Assembly: GCA_002104935.1 (NCBI GenBank)
Contig: MCGT01000019.1
Location: 310,001-374,000, forward strand
Source: Hesseltinella vesiculosa
Taxonomy: Eukaryota; Mucoromycota; Mucoromycetes; Mucorales; Cunninghamellaceae
Length of the DNA: 64,000 bases
Reading direction: 5' to 3'
Program-made: the position numbers and the translations under genes
Part shown: one piece after another, positions 34,181-44,652 of the stretch
Numbering within the stretch: position 1 is the stretch's first letter
How the letters are laid out: each line of letters begins with the position of its first letter
Notes under the pieces: model-generated
Seen by the model: only the letters and a program-made list of their open reading frames with translations
Databases searched by the model: none
Told to the model about the DNA's origin: nothing

Positions 34181-35574
34181 AGGGCTATTTTTTTTATTTT
34201 CACTTTTTTTTTTGCCTAATCGCCATAGCTCTCACTATACAACAAACAATTTGCATACTTTACTATGAAAAGTATAAGGAAGAAAATGCTTATGTCAGGG
34301 TAAAACGGAGTTGGAATTGTCCATGGCTGTGGAGGTCAGGCTAAACGTCAGGGTAAAACGGAGTTGGAAATAATGAAATCTCCAATTTACCATGACCAAA
34401 GGGCTATTTTTTTTATTTTCACTTTTTTTTTTTTTGCCTAATCGCCATAGCAACTCTCACTATACAACAAACAATTTGCATGCTTTACTATGAAAAGTAT
34501 AAGGAAGAAAATGCTTATGTCAGGGTAAAACGGAGTTAGAATTGTCCATGGCTGTGGAGGTCAGGCTAAACGTCAGGGTAAAACGGAGTTGGAAATAATG
34601 AAATCTCCAATTTACCATGACCAAAGGGCTATTTTTTTTATTTTCACTTTTTTTTTTTTTACCTAATCGCCATAGCAACTCTCAATATACAACAAACAAT
34701 TTGCATGCTTTACTATGAAAAGTATAAGGAAGAAAATGCTTATGTCAGGGTAAAACGGAGTTAGAATTGTCCATGGCTGTGGAGGTCAGGCTAAACGTCA
34801 GGGTAAAACGGAGTTGGAAATAAGGAAATCTCCAATTTACCATGACCAAAGGGCTATTTTTTTTATTATCAATTTTTTTTTTTTTGCCTAATCGCCATAG
34901 CAACTCTCAATATACAACAAACAATTTGCATGCTTTACTATGAAAAGTATAAGGAAGAAAGTGCTTATGTCAGGGTAAAACGGAGTTGGAATTGTCCATG
35001 GCTATGGAGGTCAGGCTAAACGTCAGGGTAAAACGGAGTTGGAAATAATGAAATCTCCAATTTACATGACCAAAGGGCTATTTTTTTTATTTTCACTTTT
35101 TTTTTTTGCCTAATCGCCATAGCAACTCTCACTATACAACAAACAATTTGCATGCTTTACTATGAAAAGTATAAGGAAGAAAATGCTTATGTCAGGGTAA
35201 AACGGAGTTGGAATTGTCCATGGCTGTGGAGGTCAGGCTAAACGTCAGGGTAAAACGGAGTTGGAAATAAGGAAATCTCCAATTTACCATGACCAAAGGG
35301 CTATTTTTTTTATTTTCACTTTTTTTTTTTTACCTAATCGCCATAGCAACTCTCAATATACAACAAACAATTTGCATGCTTTACTATGAAAAGTATAAGG
35401 AAGAAAATGCTTATGTCAGGGTAAAACGGAGTTAGAATTGTCCATGGCTGTGGAGGTCAGGCTAAACGTCAGGGTAAAACGGAGTTAGAATTGTCCATGG
35501 CTGTGGAGGTCAGGCTAAACGTCAGGGTAAAACGGAGTTGGAAATAAGGAAATCTCCAATTTACCATGACCAAA
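34181..35574 (+). repeat. Tandem array, six units of about 223 bp
   Basis: Units begin at AGGGCTATTTTTTTTATTTT at 34181, 34400, 34625, 34850, 35074 and 35297, with lengths 219, 225, 225, 224, 223 and 277 bp. The last is longer because it carries an extra copy of an internal segment of about 54 bp. Each unit has a T-rich leader, then CCTAATCGCCATAGC and a coding-like stretch (read as LTIQQTICML.YEKYKEEN), then two copies of a GTCAGGGTAAAACGGAGTT motif. The leader and coding-like part match the 5' end of the gene copy at 35620, but ATG is ATA in all six units. Units differ from each other only at a few positions. Confidence 0.92.
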
Positions 35575-35619
35575 GGGCTATTTTTTTTATTTTCACTTTT
35601 TTTTTTTACCTAATCGCCA

Positions 35620-35849
35620 TGGCAACGATCACTAGGCAACAAGCAATTTGCATGTTTTACTGTGAAAAGTATAACGAGGATAATGTCATCAGGTTAAGCA
35701 AAAGAATAGACGAAATGGAAGATGTCGATATTTGCTATTTGAAAGATGATCCTACTCGTCCATTCTTATGCTCAGTTACAACCATCCATTCAAATCCTTT
35801 CCAGTACCACTTGTATCCGGCCATTTTAGGGAGCAAAGTTGAATCGTAA
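35620..35849 (+). pseudogene. Truncated copy of the recombinase-like family
   Basis: An open frame of 76 residues directly continues the tandem array: the seventh leader reads into CCATGGCAACG with an intact start. Residues 1-69 match the N-terminal domain of the minus-strand gene (ITRQQAICMFYCEKYNE, LSKRI, EDVDICY, NPFxYxLYP). It stops after LGSKVES, 30 bp before the 3' end of the intact gene, so the two are tail to tail. The remaining exons are missing. The short frame may still be transcribed. Confidence 0.75.
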
Positions 35850-35878
35850 AAACATGATATCTTCTTTATTTGTGGTAT

Positions 35879-37209
35879 TTATTCCAAGCTTCGTTGGTAT
35901 GATCGTTTTCGACAATCAAACAATTTCAGTATTTCTTGTTCTTCGATCAGCTCACTGCTCTCATATACATGAGCTTCATTGGAAATTGGCAGCCTGTCAA
36001 CTATTATTTTTTTGATCTGTTCATTATTTCTAGTAAATTTACTGTTAGATGCTTTCATGTTAATTTGTGTGTCATACCGAAGGAATTGTTTGAGATCGGC
36101 AGTGTTGGTTGTCAGGCCAGCGTAATCGAGTGCCACAAGGCAAATTTTTGATTTTTCGGCAATGAATTGTAACGCATCTAAAAAGTGCATCAATATCCTT
36201 GTTTTGTGCGTCAATAACACATTCAGTTACCTTGCATGTCACCTGCTACATTTAATTGTGCCAGAATATCCTCATTTTTCTTCATATCCCTGTCAGCCAA
36301 TGGTTCAGCAGCCTTGCAATAGTTAGAAACAAAGATGGAGTCAACCAGTGACCTCTCTTTCAACCTGTCGCACATAGATTGCAAACAGCGTTTTTGAGTG
36401 AACTTGCAGTCCACTGAGGGCGATTTCCTTGCATAGCCAATGATAACGTAGCCTTCCTTCTTCAAGCTCTTCACATAATTCTGATATCTTGGTAAGTAAC
36501 TAGTGATCTTGTATACTGCATCATCTAAAAATATTCAATTTGTTAGATCATGGTTACATCATTATAAAGTAGCATGAACAATTTTGATGAATTTTACGAA
36601 TAAATTTATCCTTCAGCACGTATAGTGATCTTGTAGTAATTCTTTCACCGTCCTTGCCGCCTCTTTTGCTTTGCACTTGTAGAAAGTCCAATTTTTTGCG
36701 GCCACACCATTGTCCAAACGCATTGATCGTATAATTGTCAAAAAAGGCTGAGAATTTCATGGCTGTATCCATCACTTCGTTCACTGTTACGTCCTTGCGA
36801 TCAAACATCTCCTCGTTGCCAGGATCACAGGAAAGGTATGTCAGATTGAGAAATTGTGCAACTTGAACCTGGTTTTCTGTAATTTCCAAGTTCAACGATC
36901 GAAACAAAACAAAAAAATTAAAAGCTTTCGCGACTGCAGCACATTTGCCTCAACCAACTTACGCAATTTAATTTCAAGAGATGCCGACTTTTCATCATTC
37001 GAATCTTCTGTAGGATAAAGGTTGTACATGAAGGGGTTTTGATTGATTCGTTTTTGACATTGCAATAACGGACTTGCTGGATCATTCATGTAGCAAATGT
37101 CGACATCTTCTATTTCTTCGATTCTTTTGCTTAACTTGACGATATTTTCTTCGTTATACTTCTCACAGTAAAACATACAAATTGCTTGTTGCCTAGTGAT
37201 CGATACCAT
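35879..37209 (-). CDS. Unnamed family with resolvase-like C-terminal domain
   Basis: Four minus-strand exons, 37209-36963, 36876-36598, 36524-36231 and 36177-35879, join in phase into an intact frame of 372 residues. An N-terminal domain of about 85 residues (ITRQQAICMFYCEKYNEEN, LSKRIEEIEDVDICY, NPFMYNLYP) is followed by a middle domain (FDRKDVTVNEVMDTAMKFS, FGQWCGRKKLDFLQVQ) and a C-terminal region beginning VIIGYARKSPS. The Y-A-R-x-S motif, a later RD pair (PLADRD) and ICLVALDYAGL at the position of the LDRLxR strand resemble the catalytic fold of serine recombinases. The second arginine motif is not conserved (LDYAGL), so activity is doubtful. The 5' leader is T-rich and resembles that of the array units. 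Domain homology is inferred from motifs only. Confidence 0.75.
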
Positions 37210-37876
37210 TGCGAATGAAATGCACGAAGTATCACGGTAAAAAAAAAAAAGGTAAAAATAAAAAAAGACGCTGCGCTTTTATCGAGGACAGGAGTGAATC
37301 AAACTCAGCTTACTCTTGCATTGTTTTTTTTGGTGGTGAACCTCTCTCTCTCGTTGAACAGTGTCGAATACACCTGTGACTTTAACTTGGACCCCTCCTC
37401 GTTTTATTATCTTTGAACCTCTTGACAAAATCCATAATCCTTCCCTACAGCAGAAGTCAGTGAATGGAGCTGGGAATAAAATGCCCGTCGGGATCTGCAA
37501 AGTGGACTCAGGCGCAAGCGGTGATCCGTTTTTGTCGTTTGAAATCTCTGAAGTGCTTAGAAAAGGAACCTCATGACTCATTGTGATGTCTCTAAAAAAA
37601 ATGTAAAAAAATCACCTTAGCGATATCACACACAAACATGCTTACCATATTCACGAGTGACATTTTTCGTTAGGACTTGGCAGGTGCGTCAGGAAAGTTG
37701 GAAGAACACCAGGGTAAAACGCCAAGGTCCGACGCTACGACTGGCACTTGTCGCTGTCCCGTGCGCAATTTTTTCGCCAACCATGCGTATGCTGATAATT
37801 ACTGCAAGAGTACATGACTTTTGCCTGGGTTATTGGCGGAGAGAACAAAAATATATTTTTTTAATGGTGAAAGCTT
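37210..37876. other. Gap with ambiguous short frames
   Basis: Both strands offer short frames: minus 37581-37279 (100 codons) and plus 37361-37576, which could be spliced to ATG at 37217 to give about 78 residues. They overlap, neither has a recognisable domain, and I cannot choose between them. The rest is non-coding. Confidence 0.3.
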
Positions 37877-39783
37877 TCAAATCTTCGATTCTAAATGGCC
37901 TTTGATGGCTCCACCCACACTTACACGGTCAATCAAGAACGTGTCATGGCCAAACATCGCGTCCAGTTCGTAATAGGTCACCTTTTTGTTGCCAGCAGCC
38001 CGCAGACATTCGGCAATTTCTTTTTGCTGCCACACAGGGAACAGCAGATCGGTTTGGATGCCCAGCACCAACGTAGGCATATTTATCACTTTCATGCCCT
38101 CGATCAGGTCTTGTGTGCTAGGGTCTGTTTCCGACAATGTCGTCAATGGCCGTTGGCGTTTACCCGAGACTGCCAAGCCATCCTTAGGTACGGCCGAGCC
38201 TTCCTCCACTGCAAAGAATGAGTGAAAAAAAAAATCAGCCAACGTTGCCCATCCCAATTTTTTTTTTGGCCCTACCTTGGGGTTGAGGTACTTGTTCCAA
38301 GGCTGAAGTGGCACCCATGACAGAGCGGCACACCTGAGCGACATGGACATCGTCGGTTGCACGTTGTTCCTTATTGAGGATAGCTTCGAGCTTGTGCTGG
38401 TTTTGGTCACGTTGCTTGGCTAGGCGCTGGCGCTGGGAAGCAGACATGTCAAACATATCCATGGCCTTGGAGATATAGAGCAGCGAGTTGGCATCATATT
38501 GCAAGCAGAACCGTTCGCCCTGGTGGTCCAAGTAGGTTTCGATCAAAAAATCAGGACACAGTGCTGGCGATTGATCCTCTTGCGCTCGCTTTCGTCCAAA
38601 TCTCAGCTCCCATTCTGGCCCTGACCGATAGCTAAGACACAAAGAGACGGGTAAGCTGGTCCATTTTTTCACCTAGGCCCGTTCCTTTGTTACCTAATGG
38701 TAGCGATTTCTCGAGCAAGTTTCATGCCAACGTGAGGAGGAATACCTTTGTAATAAAAGCCCTTGTTCCAATTGGGATCAGCCATCAAGACTAAGAGGGC
38801 GAAAAGAAAGGCGTGAGATTTGGCGCATCGGACACCTGACTCGAGGTTACCTTGGCGTTGCGTATGACGCAAAGCAATGGAGTAAGGGTGTGACCGAGCA
38901 CAGGCAGAGATACTAATCAGGCGGCTCACCCGCTCTGGGAAGAGCGCAGCAGCAGCAATGGACTGGATTAAACATGTCAATGAGCCAGACTCGCTCCTCT
39001 TTGTTCACCCCCTCCCCTCACTTACTTGCATGCCTCCCATACTGCTCCCGACACTGGCATGGAGCTTGTTGACGCCGAGCTGATCCAAGAGCAGGAACTG
39101 TGCGCGTACCATATCAAAGATCGTCATGATGGGGAATCGGGTAGCATAGCGTTCGTTGTCGGCCGGGTCCACGGAGCTTGGGCCAGTGGAGCCGTAGCAT
39201 CCACCAACCACGTTAGTGCAGATCACAAAGAACTTGTTGGTATCGATGGGGCAGCCGGGGCCGATGAATTCTTCCCACCAGCCGGGTTTGGTGTTTTTCG
39301 GGTGCGACTTGGCATGCGATGAGGCAGACAAGCCGGTGTGGATCAAGATGCAGTTGTCCTTGGCTTCGTTCAAGGTACCCCAGGATTCATAGGCGATGGA
39401 GAATTTGGGCAGGATGCCGCCATGGTCCAACAAGAATGGCTGGTCGTAGTCGAATTGCTCGTAGCCTGTCACCACTTTGTCGTAACTTGGCTCAGGCCCG
39501 CTGTCGAGGGCTTGAGTACGGCTTTCCAGCTTGTCAATGCAAGGGAATGATAGGGGTGGATTGGTGGACGTGATGGTATCATTCTTATCCGCATTCGGAA
39601 TCGCACACGCCGATTGCCTCAAGGTGGCCAGCGTTTGAAACCCTGCGATCCCCACAAAAGAGGTCAATGTTACTCTTTTTTTTCACTTATCGGCCTGTTG
39701 GCATTACCCTTGGGGGCCATCATCGCAGACACTCTAGGCATTAGCAGTCTTTGTCGCAATGACCCTACTCGTATAAACGACAT
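37877..39783 (-). CDS. cysA: Serine O-acetyltransferase, CysA type (MetX fold), mitochondrial
   Basis: Six minus-strand exons, 39783-39708, 39642-39026, 38962-38851, 38790-38694, 38631-38276 and 38208-37877, give 529 residues. The first exon encodes a basic, Arg-rich, amphipathic start typical of mitochondrial import. The alpha/beta-hydrolase core follows the homoserine-acetyltransferase family: [43 protein letters not shown], and the nucleophile elbow in [11 protein letters not shown]; late acidic and His residues lie in [11 protein letters not shown] and FGHDTFL. The SFPCIDKLE start, the [16 protein letters not shown] block and the Gln-rich insert are those of Aspergillus CysA and fission yeast Cys2, which acetylate serine for cysteine synthesis. 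Serine rather than homoserine as substrate is inferred from this subgroup. Confidence 0.92.
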
Positions 39784-39935
39784 TATATAATTTATAAGCT
39801 GCAAGAAAATAAAGGAAGAGGTGGGGAAGGAGAAGATCATTTTTTTATTATTTGGAGCACTGAGTCATGAATTTCATTGGCCGCTTGCGCCTGCCAACAA
39901 AAAAGCAAGGGAAGAATGGCGCCATCAATGACAAA

Positions 39936-40374
39936 TCATGCCCTGTCGATGCCGAATTTCTCGTACACAGCCTTGAGAGACATCTGATGATGCTGCGCAT
40001 ACTAAAACATGGAATCAATGTAAGCTGTTAGCTTAGTCATACAGGATCCTACTTTATTGTCGCCCTGTTCGTGTTTGCTTACTTTGCTAGCCATGTCCCG
40101 TGTCATGTCTTGCAGTTCCGTCAACGTACGTACCAGCTCCATGCGCTGCTTCAGGACCGCATCAATTTGGTTTTCGGTCAACCTATTCATACACACACAA
40201 GCAAGTTCCGTCAGTTATCACCCACTTTTTTTTTTCCTTCTAGTGCACATCACTGGTTGGTTGCCAAGTATTCTTCATACTCTTCTTTGAGCTTGACTAC
40301 AATATCCTATCAGATAAAGAATGAAGTCATCAATGCATTGCTTATTAAGTAAATAAATGTACCTTTTCAGCCAT
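39936..40374 (-). CDS. Small coiled-coil protein, unknown
   Basis: Four tiny minus-strand exons, 40374-40363 (12 nt), 40306-40254, 40182-40083 and 40001-39936, join in phase to 76 residues. Almost the whole chain is predicted helix: KLKEEYEEYL, ENQIDAVLKQRMELVRTLTE, LQDMTRDMASKYAQHHQ, ending in VYEKFGIDRA. Four introns-worth of phase agreement and a clean start and stop support a real gene. I do not recognise the family; small subunits of multiprotein complexes (kinetochore, BLOC-like) look similar, but this is only a guess from shape. Confidence 0.6.
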
Positions 40375-40449
40375 GGTTTTTTGTGCGTAAAAAAAAAAAA
40401 AAAGGTGTTTGAAGAGAGTGAGAAAAATAAATAAAAAATGGCCGCTCAG

Positions 40450-40599
40450 TCATTTCTTCTTCTCTTTCATTCTCGGCGCTGTCGAAAAATGCCAGAGAGC
40501 GATGCCTGCAACTTCAAAGAAAGGAAAATAATAGAGGAGTGCAGGGAGGAAAAATGGGAACGATGGGCCATCAGGCCAGCCATCAGTGCGTGCTGGCAT
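40450..40599 (-). CDS. Possible 49-residue membrane microprotein
   Basis: From ATG at 40599 the frame gives a Pro-rich start, one hydrophobic span (FFLPALLYYFPFFEVAGIAL) and a basic end, RMKEKKK, in which Lys at -3 and -5 match a K-x-K-x-x ER-retrieval pattern. The open frame extends 16 codons upstream without ATG, so an earlier exon is possible. No family recognised. Confidence 0.3.
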   Translation of the reverse strand: MPARTDGWPDGPSFPFFLPALLYYFPFFEVAGIALWHFSTAPRMKEKKK

Positions 40600-40799
40600 G
40601 CATTCTAGCCTTTCTGCGTCAACTTCACCATCACGTGCTTTGACCACCCTCGTTTCTCGTGTAGTTTCAGACTGTCTAAAGTGTAAACCCAGAGCACACT
40701 GTTAAAAATACAGAAAATAAAAAGCCCAAACAAAGGGCATAACGTCGGGGTTTATTTAAAAGCTCATAGAACTGCAAGGGATAATAGGTCGGGGTGGAT

Positions 40800-43718
40800 T
40801 TATATCATGTGTAGGAGAGAGTTAAAGATTGATGGTGGGTGAATTGATATGTGTTTGGGAGATTTGGTATGGTGTGGCAAGAAGCGATATAGGGCAGGAG
40901 GTGTTCGTCTAACATCCACCACCACCACCACCGCAGCCGCCGCCGCCGCCTCCGCCACAGCCGCCACCTCCACCACCACCCCACAACCACCACCGCCTCC
41001 ACCTCCACTTCCACCTCCACAGACACTAAAGGTGCCGCCTCCACTACTGCTGCCTCCGCCACAGCTTCCCGTAAAGCCACACCCGCAAGAAGAGAAGACT
41101 GCAATGTAGCCAGTGTTTGAGCTGGAGGATTGGTATGCCGTGGTGGTGGTACTTCGGCTGGAGGATTGGTAGCTCTTGTGGACGGTCTTGGGATTGCTTG
41201 ACAGTGAGTAATGGCCGACGACTTTCAGCTGAGCCTCGTGGAACTTCATGTCATAGTTGATCAGCACTTCTTCCGAGGGGTTGACAAGAGAGTCCTTTTC
41301 TCCAACGTCATTGCTCGCGGCGAATCGATTCATTGGGATCTTGGCGTTCGTTGACTTGCCAAGGCCAAAGATGTTTTTGCTCTTGCCGCTTTCAATCAGC
41401 CTGTCACTTGCTTGTTTGGCATACACTCGGTCTTGGCCACCTGAGCCGCAATTGATGGTCCTAAAGAAGGCCAGGTGAGTCAAAGTCACTCAACCACTTT
41501 CTCTCCCTTCAACGGATGGTTTACCCGATGTATCCATAGGCCACGTCTTTCAAATTCTCTGCCACCTTGCTTTGACGTGATGCCAATAAACCACGGTCCT
41601 ATAAAAATAAACGCGTTCAAAATAAAAAAAAAATAAGTGTCGACTCATTTCCCTGGCTTTTCGAGGGTTGGCATACCACTTCATCATAGGGAGGTGCTGA
41701 TGTTGATGCTTCAAGATCCAGGGCATCTATAAAGTAAGAGAGTTATTTACTAGCACATTTTTAGCCTTTTTTTCGCAATTGCGTACTGTGGTGGCTAGCT
41801 TGAACAGAGGTGTCTTTGTAGGTATAGTCGTCAGTCAGTCTAAGTCGAAAAAAGAGAGGCGCCAGTGAGCAAGGCTCCTATGAACAGCCCCAGCCCATTC
41901 TTACTTTTTGTTCAGATCATCACGTAGGTCGGTAGGAATAGGATCCTCTATTTCAACCTGGCCAGCATAATAGTCTACCCCAAACGTCTCAACGGTGGTG
42001 CCGAGCGTAGCAATGATAGAGAGATACGACTTGTTGTCATCCTTTGGCGAGAACTTGACAGGTTTCTGCAAGAGGAGAGTAACACGTAAGTGATGCTGTT
42101 TACCCTGCCTGCTTTTTTTTTTTTTTTTACCTTGAGGATGTACTGTAATTTGCAATTGGACCAAGCAGAGTTGGTGGCCGTAGCGTGTTGGGCCAGTTTT
42201 GTTTCGGGGATGGTATCGTCGTGGTTGATGACACGTTGCATGTAATGCAACCCAAAATGGCGATAGTGTGCCGAGCACAGCATGTGAGTATGCCAGGCAG
42301 CATCAATTTCAATGGTAGGGACAGCGATCATCGAAGGGTTGGTTTTCATCAGGTACAGAAAATCGTGGTAACGGCGAATCGCGTTTGAGAACCGATGCAC
42401 ATCATCCCAACTGGACATCCTCATGACGGCATCATAAAACTTGCGTTGTCGTTGGACGGCATGGATCATATCCAAAGAAAAAATGGTGTGGTTGCTCTTG
42501 TAGCATGTCCTGATCGCGTAGAGCAGCTCTGCAAAAGAAGATAGGCGTGAGAAAGGAGTTTTTTTTTTTTTCATATCCTTTGCGGAGTTTTACCATTGGC
42601 ATCATAATCGTGTTTGGAGCCCATGGTGCTGAGGAGGTTTTGAATGATGTTTTCATATTCTAGGTCGAAATTGTCACTAGGGATGTTGCCTGGGATGGCT
42701 TTGGAAAGTTTTTTCACCAGAGCATTTCCAGGATTACGCTTGACACCAGTGTGATCGAGCAACGTGCCTCTGAAAAAGAAAAATGAGCCAAGGGTGATGA
42801 CTTTTCTAGGGACCTACGCCACTTTTCGTGATCGAAGATCATTTTCCAGCTTGAACTGGGCCAGATCCATCAGACTCAATGCGTTCTCTTTGGAGCCTTT
42901 GCACTGATGTGGAAACTTCTCCTTCATGTTTTTAAATCGCAAGTCGACGTATTTTCGCCTTGACAGCAGGAAAACGAAAAAAAGTTGAGTTCCACGTTCT
43001 TTTTTCATTTCCGTGGTTACCATGGTAATGAAATGGCGGAGTTGCATTTGGAGCAGTCAAACGCGATGCTATTGGACGAGTGCATCACATTGCGAGCTTC
43101 ATCGCTCAAGTCATATGGCTCAGAGGGAAACATATCTTGCCATGCAGCCAACTGATCTTGTAATGGATATCTTCTTGCTAAAAACTACAACATCAGATAA
43201 ATCAGCCCAGTCAATGAATGGCTATTTGCTTTTTTATATTTTACAAGTTCATGCAAGGGCAGAGATTTGTGAAACATCTGCTGGGCATTTGGGTATCGCA
43301 GAACCACATCATCATAGAATCGCAATGGCGACAATGCGTGGGCATGCCAAAACATGGCCACATCTTAACCCAAATGAGAAAATAAAAAGGTGAGAAGCAT
43401 TCTTTCTTTTTTGCTCTGTGAAAGAGGTTTACCCAAAGGTGGTACTGGCATGGTTTTCTTTTCATCATAGCAGCGAACATAATTTTCATAGCGAATCTCG
43501 GCTCGAGCCAGGTAATAATTTTTTTGCTCGGTGGCGCTCAGTACATCCACTTTGGTCCAGAAGCGCTCAATAAGCGAAAGATAATCGTGACAGTGAGTGA
43601 CGCTGACGACCTTGTTGACTGTTGGCCAGCCTGAGCGGGTAATGCCTCCTTCCGGCTCGATTTCTTGTTGGAATCGTTCCCCCTCAGATGGAGGGGAGTT
43701 GGATTTTTTCTTGGTCAT
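40800..43718 (-). CDS. DUF1399 / glycine-rich domain-containing protein, tail frameshifted
   Basis: Eleven minus-strand exons: 43718-43433, 43363-43245, 43184-43021, 42958-42818, 42769-42594, 42528-42131, 42065-41905, 41839-41787, 41726-41677, 41598-41525 and 41460-40800 (760 residues as read). Two DUF1399 (GRDP) blocks are marked by DVAMFWHAHALSPLRFYDD and PTIEIDAAWHTHMLCSAHY. A CSKCN zinc-binding-like pair lies between. The tail is Gly/Cys-rich (GGGSSSGGGTFSVCGGG...). Near 40975-40982 the frame leaves the Gly/Cys pattern and becomes Ala/Val-rich, while the neighbouring frame continues Gly-Cys repeats to a Cys followed by a stop at 40909-40911. One base may be missing in the GGGG run, by mutation or sequencing error. 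Plant GRDPs act in stress and osmotic responses; fungal roles are unknown. Confidence 0.85.
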
Positions 43719-44285
43719 TGTGAGTTGGGATTTTTTTTTTTTCATTTTTTCATTGTCTCCTAGGGTCTATTTATAAAAAATGTCTGAAGAGGCTGAAAGT
43801 TTATTTATGGTGACACGATTGCTAATGTTCTTCCTAGATTTAAGGTTTTGTGTCATGTAAATTCCAAAGTCTTCTCCAAATTTCCGCAGACACATTCTTC
43901 TTTATTCTAACAAGCAGGACACGCAGCCATTGCAAAATGACATCATGATTGTTTTTTTTCTCCGATTGCAGCCCTTGTTCCCCAAAAGCCAACACTCTGC
44001 CACATGGTCATACCAGGATCCATCCTTCACCCTTCCCTATTTACGAATAGCGTCGTCAAGCATCGTCATCACGTGAACTTGTATTGCTCGTCCCTTACTG
44101 TGACCGCAGCTGATCCCCGCAGCTTTTCCAACTGGGACGACGCGAGCGTCCTATTTTGATCTTTGAAACTTGGTTGTGAATTGTAGGACGCCTAAGATCC
44201 AGTTGACGATGCCCAATTGATTTCAAAAAAAAAAAAAAAGGGTCCTCTGGAGCGGCCATTGTAGCTTAGCAGCCCTTGAAATAAA
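43719..44285. other. Intergenic region, 0.57 kb
   Basis: Promoter side of the GRDP gene on the minus strand; T-run at 43729-43742. No gene seen. Confidence 0.45.
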
Positions 44286-44652
44286 ATGACTTGTGCTAGA
44301 TGCTTCAAAAAGCTGGGGGCAAATATGGACTTTTATTTCGACATGGATACCAATGAAGCTCAAATTTGGGCAGATATCAATAGAAGGCGTAGACGATAGA
44401 TACCTCTGGCTACGAGTCTTTTTTTTTTCTGACCTATTTTTCCTCTTCAATAGGGAGAAAGCCGCTTATGGACGATCATAAGGCGGTTCTCGATATAGCG
44501 ATCAAAGCTCTCGTCAAAGGAGTTATTAAGAATATCGCCCAAACTCGGCAATATCATGACAGCTACAGACCCAGAGAGGTATATCGCCAGACACATGCGA
44601 ATGCTGAAAACTCTTTTCTTTTTTTTTTCGCTAGTATAAATGCAGGTCTTGA
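44286..44652 (+). CDS. Candidate small three-exon gene, unknown
   Basis: Exons 44286-44388, 44454-44578 and 44635-44652 join in phase to 81 residues. Introns are 65 and 56 nt with donors GTAGAC and GTATAT and good poly-pyrimidine acceptors (CTTCAATAG, TTTCGCTAG). The protein starts MTCARCFKK, a CxxC pair, then FYFDMDTNEAQIWADINRRRRKP, broken by the first splice, and a helical segment ending KCRS. I recognise no family. A minus-strand open frame (44447-44764) overlaps it; I prefer the plus strand because introns and phase agree. Confidence 0.4.

Noticed and set aside
34181..35574. CRISPR-like array
   Set aside because: Units are about 223 bp with no short repeat/spacer pattern, and the host is a eukaryote. 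It is a tandem repeat of a gene 5' end.
37279..37581. 100-codon minus frame and overlapping plus frame
   Set aside because: Both plausible in text, neither with a domain; left as an ambiguous gap.
40849..41109. Thr/Ala/Pro-rich 86-codon plus frame
   Set aside because: It is the complement of the glycine-codon repeats of the GRDP tail.
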